19,551 nucleotides of DNA from an uncultured Ruminococcus sp. (GTDB lineage: Bacteria > Bacillota > Clostridia > Oscillospirales > Ruminococcaceae). Both the position numbers and the translations under genes were made by a program. Shown piece after piece: positions 7,437 through 16,019 of this stretch (positions are counted from its first letter, which is position 1; the number at the start of each line of letters is the position of its first letter). A model generated the notes under the pieces. The model was not told the origin of the DNA. It searched no databases and saw nothing but the letters and a program-made list of their open reading frames with translations. Location: contig UQYK01000036.1 of NCBI GenBank assembly GCA_900545285.1, forward strand, positions 1-19,551. The letters run 5' to 3'.

Positions 7437-8819
7437 ATGAAGCCTTGGATGCTGTCTGAACTAAAAGAACCATTACATTGTACGATTCCCTGTGAGGCGC
7501 AGATTTCCTGCGTCAGCACAGATACGCGAAATTTGCCGGAAGGATGCTTGTTTGTAGCGCTGCGGGGTGCCCGGTTTGACGGACACGATTTTGTAGAGCA
7601 GGCTATACAGGCCGGCGCGGCGGCAGCCGTAACAGATCATCCGGTGGGTGACTGCCCTTGCCTGGTGGTAGAAGATACCGGCCGGGCACTGCTGCAAATT
7701 GCGGCGTTTTATCGGGAAAAATTCCATCCGGTTCTGGTGGGAATCACCGGCAGTGTCGGAAAGACCACAACCAAAGAAATGGTGGCCTGCGCGCTAGAAT
7801 CTCAGTTCAGCACCCTGAAAACCCAGGGCAATCTCAATAACGAAATCGGCTTGCCAAAGACACTGCTTCAGCTGGAGGATTGTCACACCGCAGCCGTGAT
7901 TGAAATGGGCATGTCTCACTTTGGAGAGATCAGCCGTCTTTCCAGAACGGCACAGCCTACCATTGGTGTGATTACCAATATTGGCTATTCCCATATTGAA
8001 AACCTCAAGACACAGGAAGGCATTTTACAGGCAAAGCTGGAAATTCAGGACGGTATGGCACCGGATGCGCCCTTGGTGGTCAATGGGGATGATGCATTTC
8101 TGGCACCGCTGAAACGGGATTTGTCCCGTCCGGTTGTGACATACGGCATGACTTCTGACCGCACAGATGTGCGCGCAGTGGATGTAGTGCGAAAGGCTGG
8201 TGCCACAGCATTTACCATTGTGGATCAGGACGGCACGTCCTATCCGGTAGTGCTGCCCTGTGCCGGAGATCACAATGTGATGAATGCACTGGCGGCATTT
8301 TGCGTGGGTCGTCTGGCTGGAATTGCACCGGAACAGATCTGCCGCGCCCTGGAACAGTATCAGACAGTGGGACTGCGTCAGAATATTTATACCCGCGGCG
8401 CATATACCATTATTGCGGACTGTTATAACGCCAGCCCGGATTCCATGAAGGCAGCGCTCACAGTGCTCCATGATCTGCCCTGTCAGGGTCGGCATGTTGC
8501 GGTTCTGGGAGATATGCTGGAACTGGGTGAGATGTCCCGTCAGCTGCATACGCTGGTAGGCGATATGGCAGCGGAAAAGGAAGTAGACGGCTTATTCTGC
8601 TTCGGAAAAGAAGCCTTTTATATTGCGCAGCGTGCTGCCATGCAGGAAGTGCCGGTTTATCATACCGAAGACCGCCGGGAGCTGTGCCGCGTTATCCGGC
8701 AGTATCTGCGTCCGGGGGATGCCGTTTTGTTTAAGGCAAGCCGCGGCATGCATCTGGAAGACTGTATTGACGTAATTTTTGAACAAGAGGAGGCGCCGGA
8801 AGATGCCATTTTGGATTAA
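7437..8819 (+). CDS. murF: UDP-MurNAc-tripeptide:D-Ala-D-Ala ligase MurF
   Basis: MurF completes the UDP-MurNAc-pentapeptide by adding D-Ala-D-Ala, using ATP. The product is 460 aa, full length. Motifs are STDTRNLPEGCLFVALRG in the N-terminal domain, the P-loop GITGSVGKTTTKE (G102 onward, K109), GNLNNEIGLP, EMGMSHFGEI, TNIGYSHIENL, and DCYNASPDSMKAAL with VLGDMLELG in the C-terminal domain. These distinguish it from MurE and MurC. The ribosome site is a G-run (GGGGGA, 7423-7428). The 3' end overlaps the mraY start by 17 bp, so the two are translationally coupled. The gene encoding the D-Ala-D-Ala supplier (ddl) is not in the window. Confidence 0.96.
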   Translation: MKPWMLSELKEPLHCTIPCEAQISCVSTDTRNLPEGCLFVALRGARFDGHDFVEQAIQAGAAAAVTDHPVGDCPCLVVEDTGRALLQIAAFYREKFHPVLVGITGSVGKTTTKEMVACALESQFSTLKTQGNLNNEIGLPKTLLQLEDCHTAAVIEMGMSHFGEISRLSRTAQPTIGVITNIGYSHIENLKTQEGILQAKLEIQDGMAPDAPLVVNGDDAFLAPLKRDLSRPVVTYGMTSDRTDVRAVDVVRKAGATAFTIVDQDGTSYPVVLPCAGDHNVMNALAAFCVGRLAGIAPEQICRALEQYQTVGLRQNIYTRGAYTIIADCYNASPDSMKAALTVLHDLPCQGRHVAVLGDMLELGEMSRQLHTLVGDMAAEKEVDGLFCFGKEAFYIAQRAAMQEVPVYHTEDRRELCRVIRQYLRPGDAVLFKASRGMHLEDCIDVIFEQEEAPEDAILD

Positions 8820-9834
8820 CATACTCGTAGGCCTGCTGGCATTTATTGTTGCCGCACTGGGCGGAAAGGCACTTTTGCCGTGGCTTCATAAGATTAAATT
8901 TGGCCAGCCGATTAAGGTGGACTTCGGGCCGAAGTGGCACGCCAACAAGCAGGGAACACCCACCATGGGTGGCATTCTGTTCATTGTAGGAAGCGTGGTG
9001 GGCACGGCTGCCGGCTACGCCCTGTTCCGTTTTCTTGGAACGCTGGATGCAACGACCATTGCAGGCGACCGGGAAGCACTCCGCGTGATGAGCTGTGTGA
9101 TTTTCTGCATTCTGTTTGGCGTAATCGGCTTTATTGACGACTTTGCAAAGGTGGCCAAGAAGCAGAACGAGGGCTTAAAACCCATGCAAAAGATTGTATT
9201 GCAGGTTGTGGCTGCTGTTTTGTGGCTGGCTGCAATGTACTGGTTTGGAGACAGAAGCACAGTGATTGATCTGTCTTTTGTCAAGTTTGACATCTCTTTC
9301 TTCTACTATCCGCTGATGATTCTGGTGATTCTGTACCTGACCAATGCTGTCAATCTGACTGACGGCGTAGATGGTCTGTGCGGCACAGTAACACTGGTGG
9401 CAATGCTGATCTTTACCCTGATTTGCAGCAAGCTGCAAATGGAAACCTATACCCTGTTTACCATGGCATTGGCCGGCGGCTGTCTGGGCTTTCTGGTGTG
9501 GAATCTGCACCCGGCAAAGTGCTTTATGGGTGACACCGGTTCCATGTACCTGGGCGCAGCAGTGACAGCAGTAGGCCTTGCAACGCATAAGCATCTGGTA
9601 TTGCTGCTGGTTGCACTGGTGTACATTCTGGAAGCACTTTCTGTGATGATCCAGGTAACATATTTCAAGTATACAAAGAAGAAATACGGAGAAGGCCGGC
9701 GCATTTTCAAGATGACACCGATTCACCACCATTTTGAAATGAGCGGTTTCAGTGAATATAAAATTGTGCTGACATTTTCTCTGTTCGGTCTGATTGTCGG
9801 GCTGTGCGGTTTGCTGCTGGTTGTGTTTGCCTAA
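8803..9834 (+). CDS. mraY: Phospho-MurNAc-pentapeptide transferase MraY
   Basis: MraY is the polytopic membrane enzyme that transfers phospho-MurNAc-pentapeptide to undecaprenyl phosphate, making lipid I. The product is 343 aa with many hydrophobic segments. The active-site signatures are present: IDDFAKVAKKQNEGL (D112, D113), NLTDGVDGL (N184, D187, D190), CFMGDTGSMYLGA and the C-terminal HHH motif in MTPIHHHFEMSG (H308-H310). An upstream in-frame TTG at 8779 exists, but the ATG at 8803 has GAGGAGG at 8787-8793 with good spacing and begins directly with the first membrane segment (INILVGLLAFIVAALGG). The start lies inside the end of murF. In most dcw clusters murD comes next; here ftsW does. 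Confidence 0.97.
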   Translation: MPFWINILVGLLAFIVAALGGKALLPWLHKIKFGQPIKVDFGPKWHANKQGTPTMGGILFIVGSVVGTAAGYALFRFLGTLDATTIAGDREALRVMSCVIFCILFGVIGFIDDFAKVAKKQNEGLKPMQKIVLQVVAAVLWLAAMYWFGDRSTVIDLSFVKFDISFFYYPLMILVILYLTNAVNLTDGVDGLCGTVTLVAMLIFTLICSKLQMETYTLFTMALAGGCLGFLVWNLHPAKCFMGDTGSMYLGAAVTAVGLATHKHLVLLLVALVYILEALSVMIQVTYFKYTKKKYGEGRRIFKMTPIHHHFEMSGFSEYKIVLTFSLFGLIVGLCGLLLVVFA

Positions 9835-9922
9835 ACCGGTGAAATGACGAGTGCGCCGAGATAGGCGCGGCAGCAAATCGGATTCATGCCGGGAGCACCC
9901 GGATTCTCCAAGGAGGTTGCAT
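9835..9922 (+). other. Short gap where murD is usually found; two small hairpins
   Basis: This 88-bp interval holds no gene, promoter or murD remnant that I can see. It contains GCGCC/GGCGC (9853-9857 with 9864-9868) and CCGGG/CCCGG (9889-9893 with 9898-9902, loop AGCA), followed by the ftsW ribosome site. These are weak structures without T-tracts. Confidence 0.4.
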
Positions 9923-11176
9923 ATGGCGGAACAAACAACTGCCGGAAAACGAAAAAAATCGCACTTTAATCTGCCACTGTGGCAGCGCAATGTACGATAT
10001 GGTGAAGTAGATCTGGCGTTTTTTCTGATTGTAATTGCGCTGCTGGTCATAGGCATTATTATGATGTTTTCTGCAAGCTATGCCTGGGCCATTGCCGAGG
10101 GAGAAGACGGTACGTTTTATGCGGCGAACCAGATCAAGAATGCAATTGTCGGCCTGGTGATCATGTGCATTTTGTGCACAGTGGATTATCACATTTTTCA
10201 AAAGCCCATGATTGCTATTGGTGCCTATGTCATACCAATCATTCTGCTGATTATGGTTTTTGTGCCGGGCATTGGCGTAACAGACGGTGGTGCAACCCGT
10301 TGGATTGCCATCGGCAGTTTTAACTTTCAGCCGTCTGAGCTGATGAAGATTGGTATAGTTATCTTTTTTGCCTATGTCATTGATAAAAAATATCAGAACA
10401 TGCGCTCATTCCGGCGCGGACTGCTGCCCCTTCTGGTGGCTATGGCGCTGGTGGCCGGACTTCTGATCAAGGAGCCGCACTTGTCCGCTACGGTTTTGAT
10501 TGTGCTGATGTGCCTGATTCTGATATTTGTGGGCGGTGCCAGCCTGAAACAGCTGCTGATCATTGGCCTGGCAGGCATCGGTGCAGCGCTGCTCATCGGC
10601 TTTTTGATGTCCGACAGCTATGCCTATATCGGAAAGCGGATTATGTCCTGGCGGGATCCCTTTGCCGACAGCCTGGGCGATACCTGGCAGACCTGTCAGT
10701 CGTTGATCGCCATTGGTTCCGGCGGCTTGTTCGGCCTGGGACTGGGTGAATCCCGGCAGAAGTATCTGTATCTGCCGGAAACCAAAAATGACTTCGTATT
10801 TTCCATTGTTTGTGAAGAGCTGGGATTTGTCGGCGCAATTACTGTTCTGCTGCTGTTTGCGCTGCTGGTAATCCGGGGCTATCATATTGCCACCCATGCC
10901 AGAGATAAATTTGGTATGCTGGTTGCCATCGGACTGACTTCTCATATCGGTTTGCAGGCGGTGTTTAACATTGCCGTTGTCAGCAACTTGATTCCGAATA
11001 CCGGTATCAGCCTGCCATTTTTCAGCTACGGCGGAACGGCGCTGATTCTGCAATTGGCAGAGATGGGAATTGTCCTCAATATTTCACGGGTACGATATCG
11101 TGTCAAAGCCCATAAACCAGCGGCTGCGGCCGTTCCGGCAGAGGCAGAGCCGGCAGTACAGGGAGGAAATGCATGA
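9923..11176 (+). CDS. ftsW: Septal peptidoglycan polymerase FtsW (SEDS family)
   Basis: FtsW is a SEDS glycosyltransferase that polymerises lipid II in partnership with a class B PBP. The product is 417 aa with a basic cytoplasmic tail of about 30 residues and about ten hydrophobic segments. Family signatures include MMFSASYAWA, RWIAIGSFNFQPSELMKIG, LGLGESRQKYLYLPETKNDF (the conserved catalytic-type Asp is D290) and PNTGISLPFFSYGG. The ATG at 9923 is chosen because AAGGAGG (9910-9916) lies 6 bp before it; a GTG at 9851 in the same frame lacks such a site and would add a non-homologous extension. Position next to murG and the Ala/Pro/Glu-rich C-terminal tail favour FtsW/SpoVE over RodA. It overlaps murG by 4 bp (ATGA). 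Confidence 0.94.
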   Translation: MAEQTTAGKRKKSHFNLPLWQRNVRYGEVDLAFFLIVIALLVIGIIMMFSASYAWAIAEGEDGTFYAANQIKNAIVGLVIMCILCTVDYHIFQKPMIAIGAYVIPIILLIMVFVPGIGVTDGGATRWIAIGSFNFQPSELMKIGIVIFFAYVIDKKYQNMRSFRRGLLPLLVAMALVAGLLIKEPHLSATVLIVLMCLILIFVGGASLKQLLIIGLAGIGAALLIGFLMSDSYAYIGKRIMSWRDPFADSLGDTWQTCQSLIAIGSGGLFGLGLGESRQKYLYLPETKNDFVFSIVCEELGFVGAITVLLLFALLVIRGYHIATHARDKFGMLVAIGLTSHIGLQAVFNIAVVSNLIPNTGISLPFFSYGGTALILQLAEMGIVLNISRVRYRVKAHKPAAAAVPAEAEPAVQGGNA

Positions 11177-12300
11177 GAGTTTTATTAGCAGGGGGCGGAA
11201 CCGGCGGTCACATTAACCCGGCTCTTGCCATTGCATCCATTATTCAAAAGCACGATCCGTCTGCGGAATTCCTGTTTGTAGGAACGCCCAACGGTATGGA
11301 GGCACGTCTGGTTCCGCAGGCAGGCTATCGTCTGGAAACCATGCATGTTGCCGGATTTCAGCGAAAGCTGACCTGGAAAAATATTCGCCGCAATGTAAAG
11401 GCAGCATATTATCTGGCAACGTCTCAGCATCGCGCCAAGCAGATTCTGAAAAACTTTCAGCCGGATATTGCTATCGGCACCGGCGGCTATGTAGCAGGCC
11501 CGATTCTCCATGCGGCGGCGCATATGGGCATTCCCTGCGCTATTCATGAGCAGAACGCATTTCCCGGTGTCACCAATAAGATGCTGGCAAAAGAAGTGGA
11601 TCACGTGATGCTCACTGTGGAAAAGGCGCTGGATTATCTGCACCCGGACTGTGCCTATACCGTCACCGGACTTCCGGTTCGGGGGAGCATCACCCACACC
11701 GACCGGGCGGCTGCCAGAAGACAGCTGGGCTTTGATGACAGCATGTGCATCCTCTCCTTTGGCGGAAGCCTGGGTGCCGGATGTATTAACGAGGCCATGG
11801 CCAAGGTGATTCCATGGCATGTGCAGAAGGGTCTGAAGATCAACCACATTCACGGCTACGGCGGCATGGGCAAAGACAGCTTTCCGGCCGCAATGCAGGC
11901 CGCAGGCATTCCGCTGAAGAGTGACCGCCTGCGAATCACAGAATATATCAATGACATGGAAATTTGTCTGGCTGCGGCAGATCTGGTCATTTGCCGTTCC
12001 GGCGCATCCACTCTGGCAGAGCTGGAAGCAGTCGGCCGGGGATCGATTCTGATTCCGTCTCCCATTGTCACTGGAAATCACCAGCTGCACAATGCCAATG
12101 TGCTGGGAGATGCCAATGCGGCAATTGTCATTGAACAAAAGGACGCTTCACCGGAACGCATCATTCAGGAAGTGGAACGCCTGTATCAGCAGCCGGAAAA
12201 GCTGGCAGAGATGGGCAGTAATGCCAAAAAGCTTGCCATTGCAGATACGGAGGAACGGATCTGGAACGTGGTGAAATCGCTCACTTCTAAAAAGAACTGA
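11173..12300 (+). CDS. murG: UDP-GlcNAc:lipid I N-acetylglucosaminyltransferase MurG
   Basis: MurG is a peripheral GT-B glycosyltransferase on the inner face of the membrane that converts lipid I to lipid II. The product is 375 aa. It has the N-terminal glycine-rich loop AGGGTGGHINPALAIA (G7-H13), the second G-loop GTGGYVAGPILHAA, HEQNAFPGVTNK, and the C-terminal domain loop SFGGSLGAGCINEAM. The UDP-GlcNAc-binding block is CRSGASTLAELEAVGRGSI, followed by GNHQLHNANVL. GGGAGGAA before the ATG and a 4-bp overlap with ftsW indicate coupling. Product flow is MraY to MurG to flippase to FtsW/PBP. Confidence 0.97.
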   Translation: MRVLLAGGGTGGHINPALAIASIIQKHDPSAEFLFVGTPNGMEARLVPQAGYRLETMHVAGFQRKLTWKNIRRNVKAAYYLATSQHRAKQILKNFQPDIAIGTGGYVAGPILHAAAHMGIPCAIHEQNAFPGVTNKMLAKEVDHVMLTVEKALDYLHPDCAYTVTGLPVRGSITHTDRAAARRQLGFDDSMCILSFGGSLGAGCINEAMAKVIPWHVQKGLKINHIHGYGGMGKDSFPAAMQAAGIPLKSDRLRITEYINDMEICLAAADLVICRSGASTLAELEAVGRGSILIPSPIVTGNHQLHNANVLGDANAAIVIEQKDASPERIIQEVERLYQQPEKLAEMGSNAKKLAIADTEERIWNVVKSLTSKKN

Positions 12301-12371
12301 TCGGACGTTGTCACCGCTGCACCGATTTTGTCAAAACTGCATACACTGAAAATAAAAAGAGGTGATGCGGA

Positions 12372-13649
12372 TTGCAAAAACTGGTGATTGAAGGCGGCGT
12401 TCCGCTGGAGGGTGAGATTACATTACATGGTGCCAAAAACAGTGCGCTGCCGATTCTGGCAGGCGCGCTGCTTTGTGACGGCAGAACCGTTCTGGAAAAT
12501 TGTCCCAGACTGACGGACGTTTTTGCCGCCTGCCGCATTTTGACGCATTTGGGCTGCCGCTGCCGCATTGCGGAACATACAGTGACGCTGCAAATGCAGA
12601 ATCTGCGGACAGATACCATTCCGGAAGCGCTGATGCAGGAAATGCGCTCTTCCATTATATTTCTGGGCGCAGTGCTGGGACGAACGGGTTCCTGTCACGT
12701 CTCCTATCCGGGCGGATGTGAACTGGGGCCGCGACCGATTGACATGCATCTGGAAGCGCTCCGCCAGATGGGAGCGCGTTTTCTGATTCATGACGGGCAG
12801 CTGGACTGCTCTGCTCCGGAGGGACTGCACGGCGCTGTAATTCATCTGCCGTTTCCGTCAGTGGGAGCTACAGAAAATGTCATGCTGGCGGCTGTTCTGG
12901 CAAAAGGGCGAACCGTGCTGCACAATGCGGCAAAGGAGCCGGAAATTTGCGACCTGGCGGCATTTCTCCGCAGCTGCGGCGCAGATATTTCCGGAGACGG
13001 CGCCGGAACCATGGTGATCAGCGGTGTGAAACAGCTCCGGGGATGCAGCTATTCCATTATGCCGGATCGGATTGCCGGCATCACGTATCTGGGAGCGGCG
13101 GCAATTACTGGCGGCACAGTCTGCCTGCGGGGAACGGATGCCTCGCCAATGGATAATATGCTTCCGGTGCTGGAACAGATGGGCTGCCGGATTTATCCGG
13201 AACCGGATCGGCTGCATCTGCTGGCGCCCCGGCGGCTTCGGTCGGTTGCTTCTATCCGGACAATGCCCCATCCGGGATTTCCTACGGATGCCCAGGCAAT
13301 TTTCATGGCAATGCTCAGTCTGGCAGATGGGGTGAGCGTCCTGGAGGAAAATATTTTTGCCTGCCGCTATCGCCATGTGGATGCACTGGTGAAAATGGGG
13401 GCAAAGATCCATGTTTCCGGCCGAACCGCCGTGGTGACAGGTGTACGCAGTCTGAGCGGTGCATGTGTCACCGCCACAGATCTGCGCGGCGGTGCAGCAA
13501 TGGTTCTGGCCGGGCTTGCGGCATCCGGCACCACGGAGGTGCGCCGCATCTGTTATATTGACCGGGGCTATGAGGCCATAGAGCAGGTACTCCGCGGCGT
13601 GGGCGGCCGGATTGTCCGCATGGAAACCGGCGGCTCCGGGGAACTATAA
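12372..13649 (+). CDS. murA: UDP-GlcNAc 1-carboxyvinyltransferase MurA (TTG start)
   Basis: MurA catalyses the first committed step of peptidoglycan synthesis, moving enolpyruvate from PEP to UDP-GlcNAc. The product is 425 aa. Key residues are visible: K22-N23 in HGAKNSALPILAG, and the catalytic-loop cysteine C116 in PGGCELGPRPIDMHL. A Cys rather than Asp here means that fosfomycin could alkylate it. Further motifs are GATENVMLAAVLAKG and MPHPGFPTDAQAIFMAMLSL. The start codon is TTG; AAAGAGGTGAT ends 5 bp upstream, and the nearest ATG (12365) is out of frame. The gene sits where murC/murB or ftsQ normally follow murG, 71 bp after murG. Many Firmicutes carry two murA paralogues, so this may be one of a pair. 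Confidence 0.95.
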   Translation: MQKLVIEGGVPLEGEITLHGAKNSALPILAGALLCDGRTVLENCPRLTDVFAACRILTHLGCRCRIAEHTVTLQMQNLRTDTIPEALMQEMRSSIIFLGAVLGRTGSCHVSYPGGCELGPRPIDMHLEALRQMGARFLIHDGQLDCSAPEGLHGAVIHLPFPSVGATENVMLAAVLAKGRTVLHNAAKEPEICDLAAFLRSCGADISGDGAGTMVISGVKQLRGCSYSIMPDRIAGITYLGAAAITGGTVCLRGTDASPMDNMLPVLEQMGCRIYPEPDRLHLLAPRRLRSVASIRTMPHPGFPTDAQAIFMAMLSLADGVSVLEENIFACRYRHVDALVKMGAKIHVSGRTAVVTGVRSLSGACVTATDLRGGAAMVLAGLAASGTTEVRRICYIDRGYEAIEQVLRGVGGRIVRMETGGSGEL

Positions 13650-13695
13650 AAACTTACAGCGAAGGAATGCTGTACAGAGGAGGGAATATACAGTC

Positions 13696-14616
13696 ATGCA
13701 GGATGTGGAAAAAACGGAAATCCAGCGGGATACCAGTGCCAGACGAAAACGCCGCCGCAATCGGATGCGGCCGCTGTATGGTCTGTTGGTATCAGCATTG
13801 GTAATCGGAGTCGGTGTGGCATTGTCCATGACTGTATTTTTCAATATTGATACAATTGAGATTGACGGAGACGCGCCGGATTATACGGCAGAAGAAATCG
13901 CCCAGGCTTCCGGTGTGCACACCGGAGACAATATGATGCGTCTGAAACGGGCGGATGTCCAGAAGAATATTCTGGATCGCCTGGTATTTGTGGACAGCGT
14001 TACTGTTAAAAAAGAATTTCCCAGCGTGCTGGTTATTTCCGTAACGCCCAGCAAGGCGGCGTTTAACCTTGTGGATGACAGCGGTACGCTCCAGGTGAGC
14101 GCTGCCGGAAAAATCCTGAAAAACGGGCCGGAAACGGTGGAATCCCTTCCGACCATTACCGGGTTTGATCCCAGTACCCGGGAACCGGGGCAGGCGCTGG
14201 CTTCAAAGGACAGCCAGAAGGATAAGATTTTCCAGACACTTTCCGAACAGATTGCAAAGGGCTTAGATTGTCCCATTACCGCAGTGGATATCAAGGATAA
14301 GTATGATATCCAGCTGACGTTTGACAACCGGATTGTATTTTCCATGGGAAATTGGAGCGAGATGGAATATAAAATTACCTTGGCAGAGGCTGTGCTTGCG
14401 CAGCTTCCTTCGGACAAGGTGGGGTATCTCTCCATGGTGGGAGATCACCAGTGTTCTTATCGGGAAAAGGATGCGGTGGAAAAGCAGACCACTGCACCGA
14501 TTGTAACAACCGTAACCGATGAAAACGGCCAGCTGGTTGTGGAAACAGATGAGAACGGCCAGCCGGTTTCTACAACCACCACAACAGAAACTACGGTGGC
14601 GAATGACTGGCAGTAA
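13696..14616 (+). CDS. ftsQ: Cell division protein FtsQ/DivIB
   Basis: This is a bitopic divisome protein that links FtsL and the septal PBP. The product is 306 aa. A basic cytoplasmic head (ARRKRRRNRMR) leads to a transmembrane segment at about 27-49 (GLLVSALVIGVGVALSMTVFF). A POTRA domain starts at FNIDTIEIDG, with LVFVDSVTVKKEFPSVLVI typical of the family, and is followed by the beta domain. The C-terminal tail is low-complexity, with two 10-residue TDENGQ repeats and a Thr run (STTTTTETT). The ATG at 13696 follows AGAGGAGGGAA (13676-13686); the frame is open upstream to 13612, but that overlaps murA. It is the last gene before the ftsZ promoter. No strong terminator follows, so some transcripts may read into ftsZ. 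Confidence 0.9.
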   Translation: MQDVEKTEIQRDTSARRKRRRNRMRPLYGLLVSALVIGVGVALSMTVFFNIDTIEIDGDAPDYTAEEIAQASGVHTGDNMMRLKRADVQKNILDRLVFVDSVTVKKEFPSVLVISVTPSKAAFNLVDDSGTLQVSAAGKILKNGPETVESLPTITGFDPSTREPGQALASKDSQKDKIFQTLSEQIAKGLDCPITAVDIKDKYDIQLTFDNRIVFSMGNWSEMEYKITLAEAVLAQLPSDKVGYLSMVGDHQCSYREKDAVEKQTTAPIVTTVTDENGQLVVETDENGQPVSTTTTTETTVANDWQ

Positions 14617-14660
14617 AAGCCGAAATTGTGCATAATTGTAGAAAAACTGTATAGAATCAT

Positions 14661-14701
14661 GAAAAATTCACGATTTTTCCCCGTTAATCTTGTGGGAAAA
14701 A
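14661..14701 (+). repeat. Mutually exclusive AT-rich inverted repeats between ftsQ and ftsZ
   Basis: GAAAAAT (14661-14667) pairs perfectly with ATTTTTC (14673-14679). The same right arm, as TTTTTCCC (14674-14681), also pairs with GGGAAAAA (14694-14701). Only one hairpin can form at a time. Neither is GC-rich or followed by a T-tract, so I do not call a terminator. Confidence 0.35.
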
Positions 14702-14730
14702 GAAAAACATGATTTATTTGAAAAAAAGGC

Positions 14731-14759
14731 TTGCAATGGTTGCAGAAATGTGTTAAAAT
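14731..14759 (+). promoter_or_regulatory. Promoter of ftsZ
   Basis: The -35 is TTGCAA (14731-14736) and the -10 is TAAAAT (14754-14759), with a 17-bp spacer and an A-rich upstream region. Transcription would begin near 14766, giving a leader of about 91 nt. That leader contains a small hairpin TCCGC/GCGGA around 14786-14800 before the AGGAGGA site. Confidence 0.7.
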
Positions 14760-14856
14760 AATAAGTGTATTTCCAGAGATTTAGTCCGCTGCGGCGGAAG
14801 ATAACACAGGTAATATGCAGCTTGTGATAGAAGTTCTTGTAGGAGGAAATGTTGAG

Positions 14857-15999
14857 ATGACTGATTTTATCTATGAAGATGCGTTCGATCCCGATGTAAA
14901 TATCAAAGTGATTGGTGTCGGCGGCGGCGGCGGAAACGCATTGAATTGTATGGCATCTTCTGATGTAAATGATATCGAGTATATTGCGGTAAACACAGAT
15001 GCAAAGGCACTGAATAATTCAAAGGCAACCACTAAAATTCAGATTGGTGCAAAGCTCACAAAGGGCCGCGGCGCCGGAAATAAGCCGGAAGTCGGCCAGC
15101 AGAGCGCAGAAGAAAACAAAGATGAAATTGAGGCAGCACTGAAGGGTGCAGACATGGTATTTATCACTGCCGGCATGGGCGGCGGTACTGGTACCGGTGC
15201 AGCTCCGGTTGTGGCACGTCTGGCACAGGAGGCCGGAATCCTGACAGTTGCTGTTGTAACAAAGCCGTTTGCTTTTGAACGGGAACAGAAAATGATTCAG
15301 GCAGAAAAAGGCATCACCGAACTGCGGAAGTATGTAGATTCTCTGATTGTTATTCCGAATGAAAAGCTGCTGGAAGGTCTGGACAAGCCGCTGACCATGC
15401 GGGAATCCTTCGCACTGGCAGATGACGTGCTCAAGACCGGCGTCAAGAGCATCTCGGATCTGATCGTTGAAGAGGGTTACATCAACCTGGACTTCGCCGA
15501 TGTTTCTACAATTATGAAGGGTGCCGGTTATGCGCACATGGCAATTGGTCACGGTTCCGGAAAGGACAAGGCCAAGGAAGCAGCCAATGCAGTTATCGCA
15601 AGCCCCCTGCTGGAAACTTCTATTGCCGGTGCAAAGCGCCTGTTGATCAACATTGCAATGAGCGAAGACATTCTCTCCTCCGATGTGGATATTGCAACCA
15701 AGATGATCACCGACAAGGCAGCAGAAGATGTCGAGTTCATTTTCGGTACTGCATTCAAGGAAGATATGCAGGATGAGATGACTATCACTGTAATTGCAGC
15801 TGGATTTGATATGGAAGATCCGGATGCACCGAAGGCAGAAGAAGAGCCGATTCCGGTGGACAATCCCCTGATTCAGGACGTAAAGTCAAGCGGCAGCGCA
15901 GCACCGCAGCAGGCGGCACAGGCACAGCCGAAGCCCCAGCAGGATTCCGGTGTTGATCCGGATCTGATGGCAATTTTCAACATCCTGGATCGTAAGTAA
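14857..15999 (+). CDS. ftsZ: Cell division protein FtsZ
   Basis: FtsZ is the tubulin-like GTPase that forms the Z ring. The product is 380 aa. The N-terminus IKVIGVGGGGGNALNCM starts the GTPase domain. The tubulin signature GGGTGTG is at 108-114, and the T7 synergy loop NLDFADV (N210, D212, D215) is intact. After the globular core (to about residue 320) comes a short Ala/Gln/Pro-rich linker, then a C-terminal peptide DPDLMAIFNILDRK. This peptide replaces the classical DIPxFLRxR tail that binds FtsA and SepF. The ATG at 14857 follows AGGAGGA (14841-14847) by 9 bp; a frame open to 14815 would add a non-conserved leader. It has its own promoter and terminator, so its dosage can be set apart from the dcw operon. 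Confidence 0.97.
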   Translation: MTDFIYEDAFDPDVNIKVIGVGGGGGNALNCMASSDVNDIEYIAVNTDAKALNNSKATTKIQIGAKLTKGRGAGNKPEVGQQSAEENKDEIEAALKGADMVFITAGMGGGTGTGAAPVVARLAQEAGILTVAVVTKPFAFEREQKMIQAEKGITELRKYVDSLIVIPNEKLLEGLDKPLTMRESFALADDVLKTGVKSISDLIVEEGYINLDFADVSTIMKGAGYAHMAIGHGSGKDKAKEAANAVIASPLLETSIAGAKRLLINIAMSEDILSSDVDIATKMITDKAAEDVEFIFGTAFKEDMQDEMTITVIAAGFDMEDPDAPKAEEEPIPVDNPLIQDVKSSGSAAPQQAAQAQPKPQQDSGVDPDLMAIFNILDRK

Positions 16000-16019
16000 A
16001 ATACAGTCATTTAAAAAAC

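Noticed and set aside
6214..7473. A 419-codon - strand frame opposite murE
   Set aside because: It is a mirror of murE codon bias with no recognisable motifs, and no good ribosome site was noted.
9851..9922. Longer FtsW from a GTG at 9851
   Set aside because: The extra residues are Arg/Ser-rich and unlike FtsW, and AAGGAGG clearly serves 9923.
12328..12356. Promoter in the murG-murA gap (TTGTCA with AATAAA)
   Set aside because: The -10 is a poor match, and the gap is small enough for operon read-through.
14661..14701. Terminator after ftsQ
   Set aside because: The stems are almost all A-T and there is no T-tract on the 3' side.
14815..14856. Longer FtsZ N-terminus from an upstream ATG
   Set aside because: The extension is not FtsZ-like, and AGGAGGA sits inside it at the right distance from the ATG at 14857.
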